64,000 nucleotides of DNA from Microbotryomycetes sp. JL201 (GCA_033819885.1 JAQYUZ010000009.1:434001-498000); one strand, 5' to 3'; positions 47,001 through 58,452 are shown, numbered from the stretch's first letter. The notes: a model not told the origin generated them from the sequence alone. Numbers and translations are program-made.

Positions 47001-47358
47001 GTGCACGCTATTCACTTTCAGGCTACACTCCCTAATACACGGCCTTCGGACTCTCAATTAAGCTTTGAGCTTCCACGAGAGAGGATTGCCACAATTGTGT
47101 GATTGAAGACTTACCATGCTCATTGTGACTTGATGTCGGGACCTCGACTCCTGAGCGAACTTGGTGACTGCTCAGGCCTGCATCCTCTCTGAGCATGGCC
47201 GTACGAGGGTGACTGGTCTGTGAAGAGGTTTTCCGAGCCTCTTCAAGCTCGAGGAAGCGGTCTGAGGGCAGAGGGCGCGGCGCCGAGCTGTTGTCGTTTG
47301 CGGCAGTGTCGCGCGATCGGGGGAGAGAGAAGCTGGGCTTGCCCGTCGAAGACGGCAT
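44022..47358 (-). CDS. Cys-rich / RRM-like RNA-binding protein, paralogue B
   Basis: Ten exons: 47358-47115, 46978-45516, 45457-45354, 45299-45005, 44951-44883, 44828-44762, 44706-44602, 44559-44498, 44440-44344, 44287-44022; about 923 residues. The Cys cluster at about residues 250-306 repeats the spacing of paralogue A (CDVYTC, CLLNACGCKLCRNHL, FVCAACH). The RRM-like part has VKIENIPFDTTERGLLDWLP, HPIHIILHR, LPHCYIEVKSLPLANELINV and TVRVKWERRGELMRDLF. Introns 45353-45300 (GCAAGT) and 44882-44829 (GCCGGT) need GC donors. The acceptor of exon 5 is uncertain. The 42-nt intron 44601-44560 is in frame and may instead be coding. Unlike A, a C-terminal Ser/Pro-rich extension of about 160 residues follows. 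An RNA-related function is inferred. Confidence 0.75.
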
Positions 47359-47869
47359 CTTTCAGTGCTGAGGAGCTTATAGCGTTCCGTCCCGTGTCTC
47401 GCGCAGGCAGAGTGTGCGGTCTGTGCGCGGCGGATCGCCGCCAGCGAGTCACGATTACGAAAAGCGGTGCGACGCTTGCTCGTGCTGCCCGAAACGCTCG
47501 GGATGGGCAGGCGAGGCTGTTGTATTGTAGCAAGCACACGCGCAAGGAGGCGCTGAAAGGCGATGCGAAGCAAGCGAGGGGCGGAAAGCACAAAGACCAG
47601 TTCGCCCAGTTGCCAGCGACCGTACGAGGCACCGCTCAAAGCCAGTCGCGTCACAGGCGTATACGACATCAGATTAACAGTGTCAATATAACGACATGTT
47701 GCTCGTCAGCACCAGGAACGCGTCACGACTTGCTATGCCTGTCTTGCTCTGCATGTCACTCATGTCGGCGCAAAGCCCGCCTATTCTTTAATTATCGTTC
47801 CGCTCGGCGCGCGCCGTCGCCGCTTTTCGGCCAGCGCGGGCCGTCCCATCTGTTCCCCGTCCATCAACC
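47359..47869. promoter_or_regulatory. Divergent promoter region, paralogue B / eS19
   Basis: About 510 bp between divergent start codons. Open but meaningless frames cover it. A short pyrimidine tract (TGTTCCCCGTCC) just before the eS19 ATG is compatible with a ribosomal protein 5' end. Confidence 0.45.
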
Positions 47870-48921
47870 ATGCCTGGAGGTACGCTGCCCGCTCGCACAG
47901 GTCAACACGTGTAGGAAGCACTTTCCGCTTGCCAGCACGTGTCCCTGCAGCACTCCGCTTGACCGCGTTGAGCTTGTCAACTGATTTTTTCTTGCACGGC
48001 GCTGCGCTCGCTCTGATGCACCACAGTTCGCGACGTTTCGGCCGAGGCCTTCATCGCCGCCTACTCTTCCCACCTCAAGAGGTCTGGTACGTGACGTTGT
48101 CAATCTGGTTGGCGCTGTGCGAGCGAGGATTGGGGTCGTCGAGACGGGATTCCGCACGCACACGCTACACGCAACTGCATGCGACGACCACTACGGATCT
48201 AAGTTGTGCTGGGAAGCATGGCGACACTTTGTGACTAGCGCCTTAGGCGGCCTGAAAAGGCATGGTGACTCTTTGCTGCCTCGGCCAATGCGCCGCGTGT
48301 GCTCCTATTGGGCGCGTGCGCTGCATTAACCGGACAGCAAGGTCGATCTATCTATTCTCAAAGTGTTGGAATGCAGGCCTCTCGTTCAATCGGCAACAAA
48401 TGCGGCACTCGGCGGCAACCTTGGTCCGCACGTTTGAATAACCGCTGACTCGCGCGCTCGCAACCGTTCACAGGCAAGCTTGAGGTCCCCATCTGGGTCG
48501 ACACTGTCAAGACCGCCCCCTCAAGGGAGTTGGCTCCTTACGACCCTGACTGGTTCTACATCCGTGCCGCCGCTGTCGCACGACACATCTATCTGCGCAA
48601 GCACGTTGGTATCGGTGCTCTCCGCAAGCTGCACGGTGGTGCTGCCAACCGAGGCAACCGCCCCTCGCACCACGCCGACGCGTCCGGCTCAGTCGAGCGC
48701 AAGGTCGTCCAGGCCCTCGAGGGTCTCCAAATCCTTGAGAAGGACCCGCGAGGCGGCCGCCGCATCTCGCAACAGGGTGTTACCGACCTCGACCGCATCG
48801 CGTCGGCTATTGTTGAGCAACAACGCGAGGGCGCCGAGGAGGACGACGAGGTGAGTTGGAGATCACGCGCTCGTCTCATTAGCAAAGTGCCCTCGGCTGA
48901 CATGAGATGCCTGTGTAGTAA
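47870..48921 (+). CDS. RPS19: 40S ribosomal protein eS19
   Basis: Small-subunit protein needed for 18S rRNA 3' maturation. Exons 47870-47879 (10 nt), 48027-48086, 48474-48850 and 48919-48921 (the stop codon alone) give about 149 residues, the usual length. Recognised by VRDVSAEAFIAAYSSHLKRS, KLEVPIWVDTVKTAPSRELA, PYDPDWFYIRAAAVARHIYL and QALEGLQILEKDPRGGRRIS. Intron 2 is 387 nt, unusually long. The end is ambiguous: splicing to TAG|TAA ends the protein at EEDDE; splicing to a later AG would add DDVDTPALSQFRL. Confidence 0.93.
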
Positions 48922-49291
48922 TTCGCTCGCCGTCTGTTTCACCAGGATGACGTCGACACGCCTGCTCTGAGCCAATTTCGCCTGTGACGACCGCCTCGCC
49001 GTCAACCGACTCTGTTCTCCTCATCTCTCATCCAAAACTACTCTGCTCGCCGTTGACGAAACGTGTTTCGACTTGCTTTGTTGGGCTTGGACCTTTTGTG
49101 CTTTTTTCTTTGTTCTTCTTTCTGTTTCTTGCTTGGCTGTTTGTTCAGTCTTGGGAGCGAGCGAGCGAGGGAGCGGGGGAGCACTGGTAGACTGGCGTCG
49201 GATATAACTGTTTATGAGCAATTCAAGCTTGGGAGCAGCGTTGAGACATCACATTGGCGAGCGTTACAACAACATGTTTCATCGTATCTAG
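48922..49291. other. Convergent intergenic region
   Basis: About 370 bp between eS19 and the small mitochondrial protein, with a T-rich plus-strand stretch (about 49088-49146) typical of a 3' untranslated region. No gene seen. Confidence 0.4.
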
Positions 49292-49760
49292 TTACCAGAA
49301 TCGCCACCAAGGTCTGACTTGTCGTACGCCGCTTGCGGCTCGGTCGACGGACGTGCCCTGCTTCACTTGCTCTAACTCTGCTTCGAGGGCATGGACGCGT
49401 TGTCCCATCGTTTCTAGGTACTTCTGCCTGTCCAATGTTGAATGCAATAGTTCAAGAGCGTAATACACGGTTGACGAGATTGCCAATACCGCAATCATCG
49501 AGGGAACAAGTTGTCTGTAGAATAAAGTGGCACCCGACACTCGATCTTGGTCGTCCTGTTGAGGTGCAGAGGTTGCATAAGCTGACTGCCGCGAGATGTT
49601 GGGCGGTCTTGAGCGTTGAGCGAGCAGGAAGCTGAACAAGAAAGAACTTGTGTTAGTGTCGAATCGTTTGCGAAGGTAAATACACTCACTGATGCGATGC
49701 AGCGACTGCTGTGGATCTCGGCCGGCGGATCGCAGTCGACGCTCGTCTTGCGGCGTGCAT
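49292..49760 (-). CDS. Small mitochondrial inner-membrane protein, unknown
   Basis: Two exons (49760-49690, 49631-49292) give about 136 residues. The start MHAARRASTAIRRPRSTAVA is a clear targeting sequence; then a membrane segment LVPSMIAVLAISSTVYYALE, a coiled coil (TMGQRVHALEAELEQVK) and a Trp-rich end PWWRFW. The layout (presequence, one span, coiled coil) recalls INA or MIOREX-type assembly factors of fungi, but I recognise no specific family. The start is chosen by the presequence; a longer reading from 49904 would overlap the CCT5 start region. Confidence 0.7.
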
Positions 49761-49902
49761 AGCGGCGAGCAGTAAAGTTGGCGAGCGCGTATACTGTCTT
49801 CTGCGTACAAAACACTTGCGACGGGATGAGTGAGCGTCGTGAGGACTCAAGCAGAGCCAAGTGAGAGCTGCGTCGGTTCGCCTTTGACCACTTTCGCCCG
49901 CC
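49761..49902. promoter_or_regulatory. 142-bp divergent gap before CCT5
   Basis: Shared 5' region of the small mitochondrial gene (minus) and CCT5 (plus). Confidence 0.4.
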
Positions 49903-52154
49903 ATGTCCCAAGACGCGCAGTACGCCGTCGATGAGGTGCGTGTAGTGATCTATTGCTGACTCAGTCTCAAGCTGACGCGTGCTGTGCGAGTCAGTATGGC
50001 CGTCCGTTCATCATCATCCGCGACCAAGGCAAGAAGACGCGCACGCACGGCCTCGAAGCGATCAAGAACCACATTCTCGCGGCGAGGACTGTTGCTGGCA
50101 TCGTCAAGACGTCCTTGGGCCCGCGCGGCTTGGACAAGATTCTGATCTCGCCGTCAGTCGGCGCGCGCGCTGCGTACCATTCGCGTCGCCGTCCACGGAC
50201 ATGGCGACCCGTACAACACAAGCTGACATCACTCTCTGAATCTACACAGTGATGGCGACATTACCGTCACGAACGACGGGGCGACGATTCTTGGTCAGAT
50301 GCAGGTTCGTTTTCTCCAGCGCGCATGCGCGCGCGCGCATTGCCGTGCCTTGAGACACAGTCACCAACAGCCAATAACCTCCAGGTTGAACACGAGATTG
50401 CCAAGCTGCTGGTCGAGCTGTCAAAGTCACAAGACGATGAGATTGGTGATGGCACGACCGGCGTTGTCGGTGAGGCCCCAGCGCTGGCTTAGCTCTGCCT
50501 TCTGCTGCCATTCATGCTGACTGCCGTCCTTTCTCGCCGCAGTTCTCGCGGGAGCTCTGCTCGAGAGTGCTGCCGCTTTGATCGACAGAGGCATCCACCC
50601 GATCAAGATCGCCGACGGGTTTGAACGCGCTTGCGCCGTAGCCGTCAAAGAACTTGAACGCACCGGAGACGTTATTCCGTTCTCGCGCCAAGACACGTCA
50701 GAGCTACTCAAGGTTGCTCAGACGAGCATGGGCAGCAAGATGTGAGGGTGCTTGCCCGGCAAGATTGTTCCTCTCGATGACTGACGCGTTGCCACTTGAC
50801 AGCGTGTCCAAAGCTCACGGCTTGTTTGCTCGGATCGCTGTCGACGCTGTTCTTTCTGTCGCTGATCTCGAGCGCAAGGACGTCTCGTTCGACTTGATCA
50901 AGGTGTCTGGCAAAGTCGGTGGCTCGCTCGAAGATACGACGTTGATCCAGGGTGTCCTGCTCGACAAGGACATGTCTCACCCTCAGATGCCTCGTTCACT
51001 CAACGACGCCAAGATTGCCATTCTGACATGTCCATTTGAACCGCCGAGACCGAAAACGAAGCACAAGCTCGACATTACGTCGGTTGAAGAGTTTAAAAAG
51101 TTGCAACAATACGAGACGGACAAGTTTACAGACATGATCAAACGTGTCAAAGATACGGGTGCCAACCTTGTCATTTGTCAATGGGGTTTCGACGACGAGG
51201 CGAACCATTTGTTGATGCAGAACGACTTGCCAGCAGTCCGATGGGTTGGAGGACCAGAGATCGAGGTAGGCGCGCATTGATTGTGCGATCAAAGACAGAT
51301 CGGCTGACTCGTCTCCTGTTGCAGCTCATTGCTATTGCCACGAACGGTCGGATCGTGCCCAGATTTGAAGACTTGACATCAGAAAAGCTCGGCAAGGCCG
51401 GTCTCGTGCGCGAGCTGTCTTTCGGCACGACGAGAGACAAGATGCTCGTTATTGAAGACTGCGCCAACACGCGCGCCGTCACCGTGTTTGTGCGGGGCTC
51501 GAACAAGATGGTGAGCGCCTGCGCGGGCGCGTTCACGGACTGTACGATCGTTCTTGCTGACACTGTCTTTTAGATTATTGACGAGGCTAAGCGAGCATTG
51601 CATGACGCTTTGTGCGTCGTCCGCACCCTTGTCCGTGACAATCGCGTCGTGTACGGTGGCGGTGCGGCCGAGATTGCTTGCTCGATCGCTGTTGCACAGG
51701 CGGCAGACGAAATTCCGTCGATTGAGCAATATGCCATGAGAGCGTTCGCCACTGCTCTCGATGCCGTTCCGCTCGCTTTGGCAGAAAATTCTGGTCTGAG
51801 TCCGATCGAGACGCTGGCAGAGGTCAAGAGTCGTCAAGTGACCGAGGGCAACTCGAGATTAGGTATCGATTGCTTGAACAAGGGCAACAATGGTGCGTTT
51901 TGCGGATCGCCATGTAAGCTAACAATTTCACTGACGCGCTCGCGGTATTGCTATTCAGACATGCGAGAACAATTTGTTGTCGACCCGCTCATTTCAAAGC
52001 GGCAACAGTACTTGCTCGCTACTCAACTCGTCAGATCTATCCTCAAGATTGATGACGTCGTCAGTGCCTTTGACTAGGAACCCTGGTCGCGTCGTATCGA
52101 AAGCTGATAGCATTCTGTCACCAGATCATCAGCGGTGGCGACAACGACTTTTGA
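49903..52154 (+). CDS. CCT5: Chaperonin CCT subunit epsilon
   Basis: One of eight subunits of the cytosolic TRiC/CCT folding ring (actin, tubulin). Ten exons: 49903-49935, 49995-50152, 50250-50304, 50385-50469, 50543-50741, 50803-51265, 51325-51510, 51574-51892, 51959-52059, 52125-52154; about 542 residues. ATP-site motifs [26 protein letters not shown] and [19 protein letters not shown] are intact, and [35 protein letters not shown] and [18 protein letters not shown] identify epsilon. The last 30-nt exon gives the end [14 protein letters not shown]; without it the protein would end DDVVSAFD, less like the family. Confidence 0.95.
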
Positions 52155-52495
52155 GCATAGAAGGTGGTCGATGATAGAAGGAAAACAGAGGGATTGGATG
52201 CTTTCGCTCCCCTCTTTGCTTAGCATGCAATGTTGTACAAAAGTTGAAAGCGACGCGCTCGCTGGAGAAACGGAGAGCTGATATCGGCAGAAATGATGGC
52301 ATTGACATCGCAAAAGTGAAGTACACGAAGCTTTTTTTTGTATACGTACAGGATATTGTAAAGGAAAGACGTGCGAGAACGACGAATGCAAGAATGGGCA
52401 CACAGGCAATGGTGGCACGAGAGGGGAAACGCGCTCTACAGGGCCAAGTGAGCGGGGCAGCTGGCCCAAGTCAAAGCTGCTTATCGAATGTTTAA
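52155..52495. other. Convergent intergenic region
   Basis: About 340 bp between CCT5 and TFIIA-gamma stops. Presumably two 3' untranslated regions; no gene seen. Confidence 0.4.
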
Positions 52496-53154
52496 TCACT
52501 TGACGTCCGCCGTTCCCGACTTGCACGCCACTATCTTGAGCTTGCCGGGCACAGTGACCGTCTCCGAGTTGTTTTCAAACTTGAAAGTCGGATCTTTGAG
52601 GACGAATGTCCAGACCTGTATGTGCCGGCAAGACAGACGAATGAGTCTGCATGCATGCGAAGGTAGAGAGGGAGAGGGAGGGCATGCATTGGGCACTGAC
52701 CTCTTCAACGAGTCGGTACGTCGTCAGGTGCGCCTTGACGGCCGACTTTGTCTTGACTTGCGTCGCAAGAGTCTGACTCGCACTCTTGTCAAACTGCATG
52801 GCAATGCGTAACGTATCAAGCGCCTGCCACATGCACGACAAGAGCCGTGACGGCGACGTGCACGCACCTGATTGAGCACGCGCATCGCCAGCTGCGGATT
52901 GATGTGACCGCTCTGGATCAATTCGTCCAACGCTTCGAACAACGCTGCTCCGAGACTGGGTACAGGCAGCTCGCGGTGTCACCCTCTGTGCGTGTGCATG
53001 GGCGATGAGGCCGAGTCACTTACGAGCTGCGTCTATACAGCTGGTAGAACACGGTAGGCGCAGCTGCAGCAGCAGCAGCAGATTGCTGAGCTGCAGGCTG
53101 CTGGCCTGTGCCGGGCGCGCCAGCGGGTGCAGCGGGTGCGGGCCCGTCGCCCAT
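52496..53154 (-). CDS. TOA2: TFIIA gamma (small) subunit
   Basis: General transcription factor subunit stabilising TBP on DNA. Exons 53154-53024, 52955-52868, 52793-52701 and 52615-52496 give about 143 residues. An Ala/Pro-rich N-terminal extension of about 33 residues precedes the family start FYQLYRRSSLGAALFEALDE. Then LIQSGHINPQLAMRVLNQ, FDKSASQTLATQV and HLTTYRLVEEVWTFVLKDPT, ending LKIVACKSGTADVK. All phases agree. The N-terminal extension is unlike most homologues. Divergent from catalase. Confidence 0.93.
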
Positions 53155-53440
53155 CGCGATGCGCGCGAGACGAAAAAGCGCCGACCGACCGGCACGAGCT
53201 AACAGGCCCTGGCGACTTTTGTCTAAATCCTGCACAGGTACGCTTGCATTTGGCCGTGATCAAGTCAAATTCAAAGCTTGGCTCAGTCTGCTGGGCATTT
53301 GACTAATTTTCATCACGTGACCTCGCACCGCGAGCGTCTCGAGTCGCCCGTGGCGTCACGCGCGAACCAGATCAAATCCGCAGACATACTCTTGCCTCGC
53401 TCTTTCTTTCTCTTTTCTCCCCGTCTTTGACATCTTCGAC
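53155..53440. promoter_or_regulatory. Divergent promoter, TOA2 / catalase
   Basis: 286 bp with a palindromic TCACGTGA E-box at 53313-53320 and a pyrimidine-rich stretch just upstream of the catalase ATG. Confidence 0.5.
53313..53323 (+). promoter_or_regulatory. E-box TCACGTGACCT
   Basis: Palindromic CACGTG core in the TOA2/catalase promoter. The same 11-mer occurs at 58806-58816 in another divergent promoter. Probably a bHLH factor site. Confidence 0.45.
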
Positions 53441-56218
53441 ATGTCTGCCTCTGATGGTGTTGCCAATACGAGTGGCGCTCCTTCGGGAGTGAACGCCAAG
53501 CTGCAACAAATTGAAGCAGCAACAGTCCGCGTGCCCTTCGATGGCGATGTTCACAGGTCGCTCTTCTCTCAAGCTCCAGTTGACAACCTCGACACTTCGA
53601 TGAGAGCCGGGACGCGAGGACCTACAGAGATCAGTGACCCGATCGCCCGCGAGCGCATCTCGCACTTTGACCACGAGCGGTGAGTGGCATACCAAATTTG
53701 ATTAGCTCGTTGGACTCCGCCATTTTTTTTTGCCCTTCTACGCATTTCCTTCCCGCTATATCACCTCGCACTTTTCATGCCTTGTGGACTGACAATGCTC
53801 ACGCAGCATTCCCGAGCGGGTTGTCCACGCTCGTGGCGCTGGTGCTCATGGTGTTTTCAAGCTGCACACATCGCTCGAGGATGTGACTTGTGCCAAAGTC
53901 CTTACAAGAGTTGGTCAAGAAACCCCGACGTTTGTCCGCTTCTCAACTGTGCTCGGATCGAGTGGTGCCGCCGAGACAGCACGCGAGGTTCGCGGCTTTG
54001 CCACCCGATTCTACACTTCAGACGGCAATTGGGATATTGTCGGCAACAACAGTGAGTTGTTGGACTTATCCACGCGCAATGTGCCTGCATTCGGCTGTTG
54101 ACAATATCGCTCTTGCGAACCAGTCCCGGTCTTCTTCATCCAAGATGGGATCAAATTTGTCGATCTCATTCACGCTGGCAAGCCCGAACCCAACGTTGGT
54201 CTGCCTCAAGCCCAGACAGGTACGTTCACCATTGTTCTAGCTGCCGTGCAGATCCACTGACGGGCTTCTGCCCTAGCTCATGACAGTTTCTGGGATTGGA
54301 TGAGCCTCGTGCCAGAGTCACTGCACATGGCAGCCTGGACTTTGTCCGACCACGCCATTCCACGCTCGTATCGACACATCCGCGGAGCTGGCGTCAACAC
54401 GTTCGTTTTGATCAACGCCGCTGGCAAGCGTACCTTTGTCAAGTTTCACTGGAAGCCTCATCAAGGACAGCACGGACTCGTCTGGGATGAAGCTCTGAAG
54501 CTGGGAGGACAAGACCCGGACTTTTTCCGCCGCGACTTGGCCGACGCCATTAACGCTGGTGGATACCCAAAGTGGGAGTTCGGTGTGCAGCTGATTCCAG
54601 AAGAAGATGAGGAAAGCTTTGAATTCGATCTGCTCGACTGCACAAAGCTCGTGCCTGAAGAGCTCGTCCCGATCAAGTGGGTCGGTACCCTGGAACTTAA
54701 TCGCAACCCAACCAATTATTTTGCCGAAACCGAGCAAGTGGCATTCTGCACGTCAAATGTCGTTCCCGGCATCGACTTTTCAAATGACCCCATGTTGCAA
54801 TTGCGCAACTTTTCGTACTTTGATACGCAAATCTCGCGATTGGTAAGCAAATGCGCCACACTCTTCGAGGCACCAGCTTACAGAGAGTACGATGCAGGGT
54901 GGCACAAACTTCAACCAGCTTCCGATTAATCGTAGCGTCTGCCCCTTCATTTCGACTGCCCGGGACGGCCAACATGCGCATCAGATCAACGCTGGACCTC
55001 ATTACTATCCGAACCGGTTTGAAACGCCCAATGCCGCCACTCCGCACGGCAAGGGTCAGAACTATGCAACGAGCGAAGCTGCTGTCAACGACTTCACAAA
55101 GCCGAGCCCGGATCACGCTACTTACGGCACGTACGACGTCAAGGGCAAGCGTGCGAAACAGCGTCCGCCCAAGTTTGCCGAAACGGTTTCTCAGGCGCAG
55201 TTGTTTTACAATTCGATGTCCAAGGTTGAGCAGCAGCACATGATTGACGCCCTCAAGTTTGAGATTGGACATGTACGTGACCTTTCTCTTGCGGCAAGAC
55301 AGAAAATCAAAAACTGACAGAACGGTTTTTAGTGCAACGAGCGCGTCGTTCAAGAGCGTACAATCAACCTGTTTAACGAGATGGATCACGACTTTGCCGT
55401 CGAGGTTGGTGCCGGCTTTGACATTGTTCCTGGCCCGCCCAAGCATGTAAACCACGGAAAATCGACCAAGGGCGAGTTGCCGTTCTCTATGCTCGACTCG
55501 AGTAACATTTTCACGGCCGCCGGTCGCAAGGTCGCTATTTTTGTCTTGGATGGTTTCGATCCGCTCCAGGTCTCGGCGCTCTCGACAGCCTTGTCTGCCA
55601 TTGGTGTCGTTGTGCAATTTATCGGCGACCGCAAAGGTCCAGCGTACCCGAATGGAGTTCAGAAGGGCGACAAGGACGCATCGAGCGTTCAGTGGACTCA
55701 CTTCCATACTGAAGGTTGTCGCTCGACCTACTTTGACGCATTGTTCTTCCCATCTGGAAACGAGCAATACACGAAATCACTCGAGCAAGGTCGCATCATT
55801 CACTTTGTTCGCGAGGCATTCGGTCACTTCAAGCCAAGTAAGTCGTTGTCGGACAGATCAAAGTATGCGAGACTGATCGCTGTGCTGTCTTGTCTTGTAG
55901 TTGCCGCCGTTGGAACTGCCGTTCCTTGGATCGCGCACAAATGCTTGCCCGGTTCGACCGACATTAAAGCCGATTTGACCGAGACGTACAGCAGCAAGAA
56001 CGGTCTCGTGCTCGGTCAAAACGTGGTCGACAAGGACGCTTCGGTTTGGACAAAGTTGACGTCTGGCACAAAAGATGCCGCGACGTTTGGTTCGGCATTC
56101 TTGGATGCTTGCGCGGCTCATCGTCACTGGGGTAAGTAGCATTCGTGTGCTCGAGCTGGTTGCCATTGGCTGACTTTTCTATTTTCAAGGTCGTGACGTA
56201 TCTGGCGTGGCTTTCTAA
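53441..56218 (+). CDS. Large-subunit heme catalase with DJ-1-like C-terminus
   Basis: Clade-2 catalase breaking down hydrogen peroxide. Eight exons: 53441-53679, 53807-54051, 54124-54219, 54277-54842, 54898-55272, 55333-55837, 55901-56131, 56190-56218; about 761 residues. The catalytic His lies in [18 protein letters not shown], the active-site Asn in [15 protein letters not shown], and the heme-ligand Tyr in [13 protein letters not shown] (completed across an intron). The last ~200 residues form the flavodoxin/DJ-1-like domain of large catalases ([19 protein letters not shown]). No signal peptide is present, so it is probably cytosolic. All phases agree. Confidence 0.95.
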
Positions 56219-56403
56219 GTCAGTCTCTGTTGAACGTTTGTTGAACGTTTGTACATATACTCTTTGCAACGAAGTCAGTACGGCTTGTCGTCGTTCGTCG
56301 CGAATACCCCACTTTGCTGGGAAACGGTACAAACTTCTTTGCAAGCCATCGACTATCCTCTAAACCGGAAGCTTTCCGAGCCCATGTCCGACTTAAGAGA
56401 GAT

Positions 56404-58452
56404 TCACCAGACGCTACGCCTTTGCTTGCTTGGACCTTTGCCCGGGGATCCTGGTGGTTTTCCAGGTGTGCCTGGAGATTTACCAGGAGCTCCCGGCGGT
56501 TTACCTGGCGACCCGGGTGGTTTCCCGGGCGTAGTGTTTCGAGCCTTGTACAGAGTGGCGCTGTCCAAGACGGTACCGTTTGTCGAGGCGACATATTCGT
56601 AAGTCAAGTGCGTGGCGTTATGGAAAGTCATCTTGCCCCATCCGTAAGCACTGTTGTGCCAAAAAGGACGACATCAGCTCCAACGTGGCAAGCAGCTGGG
56701 TGAGAATGAACTCACCCATCGATACCTGCGAGCGAGCCGTTCTGCTTTGCCTTATCAAAGTTGTCCAGACCATCGTAGTGACCCGCTGCGCCATTGGTAA
56801 TATAGACGGGCCATTTCGGGTTGTTCCATCCGTTCGAGTCAACAGTGCCGTTATTCACTTTACCAAAGCTTGTTGTCAGTCTGTGGCTCGGGAAGAGGGT
56901 GTCCTTGAGTGGAAGACTCACTGCCCGCGAAACGCTCATAGACGTGAACGTGACCGGTCAAAACGACATCAACCTGGTTGTCGACAAAAATTGGCTCGAA
57001 AGCTTTCTGCCATGCAGGATAAAGATCCGGCTTGACCGAAATGTAGAACGGGCGATGCATTGCCGCTACAACAAATGGCGTCTTTGAGCGGTCGACGTTT
57101 GCAAGATCTTGCTTGAGCCAGTTGACCTGCTCGTCCATGAGACCAAACGGTCCATTGGCTTGCTTTGTATTGTTTTCGATCGGTCCAAGCAAGCCATGTC
57201 CGAGATCCGTCTCAGTGTCGAGCATGATGAAGTGGGCAAGACCGTAATCGAAAGAGTACCAGAAATTGCCAACGCCGCCAGACTCGTCCGACGGGAATGA
57301 AAAGTGCTCCTTGTAGAATGTAAAGTTGGTTTGGCCTTCGAGAGCGTAATTGAAAGCAGTGATGTTGTTGGCCTGCAAAGGTTTCTTCGGCGAGTACCCT
57401 CCGTTGATCGAGTTGGCTTCGTGACTAGCGAAAGGATCAGGTTTCAGTTCGAGCATGACATTGAACGTGATCATCAGCGAACGAGCAGCGAAGAATGGCA
57501 CTCACTTGCCAGGCAGACCCATCCATGGCTTTTCAGCACTAACAGGTTGCATCTGATCGAAAAATTGTTCGTTCAAAGACTCGTAGAGGACTGCGTTTTC
57601 TTCGGGAGTCGGCAAATCCGTGTCGCTGAAACGGCCCTCAAAATAGCCTTGAATTGCCTCTTTCAGAGCGTAATCCGCATAAGAGTAGTCACCAGCGTGA
57701 TGCATCCATTCAAATTCTGCTGCATGTTCAATGAGCGACTGGATCGTATTGGTTTCGCCGGGCTTGAGAGTCGTCACAGGGCAGTTCGGGCAACCTCTCG
57801 TCGACAAGCCGTCCGGACCCATCAAGCCGAGGTCTGCAAAAGCCGCAATGGTAAAAGGGGTCGTGTCACCAGCAGGGCGAGCGGTTCGGAACGTATACAG
57901 CGGACGGTAGGCCGCGCCGGCCGTGTTGGTGTTTGAGACTTTGTAGTAGTAAACTGTGTTGGGCTGCAAGCCGGTAATTTTGACGCTACAAACGAGCACC
58001 TTGTCTTAGATTGTCTTTTCTTGACGAGATCGTAGGGATCGCCAGCTTGCCACCGGTCAGATCTGGCTTGCGACTTACTGATTGTTGTACGTCCGAGACG
58101 TAGGGTAAGTGGTAGAGCGTCCGCTCGATGCGACTTTATCAAGCTGAGAAGGCTTGAGACCGTCTGAACGAAACATGAAAGTCGGTCATTATTTATCTTG
58201 ATCAGGGGTGGCGAAAGGTTATTCAGCGCAAAACTGACAGAAGACGGTAGGCGAATCGAGCTTGGCGAATGAGCTCCATGACACAGTAACACCGGTAGGT
58301 CCAGCAAATGCCAGACGGTGCTGCAAAGGTTCCGTCTCGTTGGCCGGAATGGCACCCGGCACGTGGACGCCGTTTCCGACGTCTTTCAGATTGCTCAGCT
58401 GTGCGCTTGCAACAGCTGCAAGTGCAGCGACCAGCACGCCTCTCATGAGCAT
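56404..58452 (-). CDS. Secreted purple acid phosphatase
   Basis: Metallo-phosphoesterase releasing phosphate outside the cell. Exons 58452-58239, 58163-58079, 57985-57506, 57424-56922, 56857-56716 and 56650-56404 give about 556 residues. A signal peptide (MLMRGVLVAALAAVASAQ) and a fibronectin-like N-domain precede the metal site: FADLG, AGDYSYAD, GNHE (formed across the intron at 57505-57425), VAAMH and GHVHVYER, the full PAP set. Several NxS/T sites fit secretion. The C-terminus has four 7-residue repeats GK(P/S)PG(S/A/T)P then a basic end. Convergent with catalase (185 bp). Confidence 0.93.
56443..56526 (-). repeat. Coding 21-bp repeats, GKxPGxP tail
   Basis: Four tandem 7-codon units at the end of the acid phosphatase encode GKPPGSP, GKPPGAP, GKSPGTP, GKPPGSP. 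Synonymous bases differ between units, so it is not a very recent expansion. Confidence 0.85.

Noticed and set aside
54697-55767. Long minus-strand open frame (356 codons) opposite the catalase gene
   Set aside because: It crosses a catalase intron, has no known motif, and arises from codon bias of the plus-strand gene.
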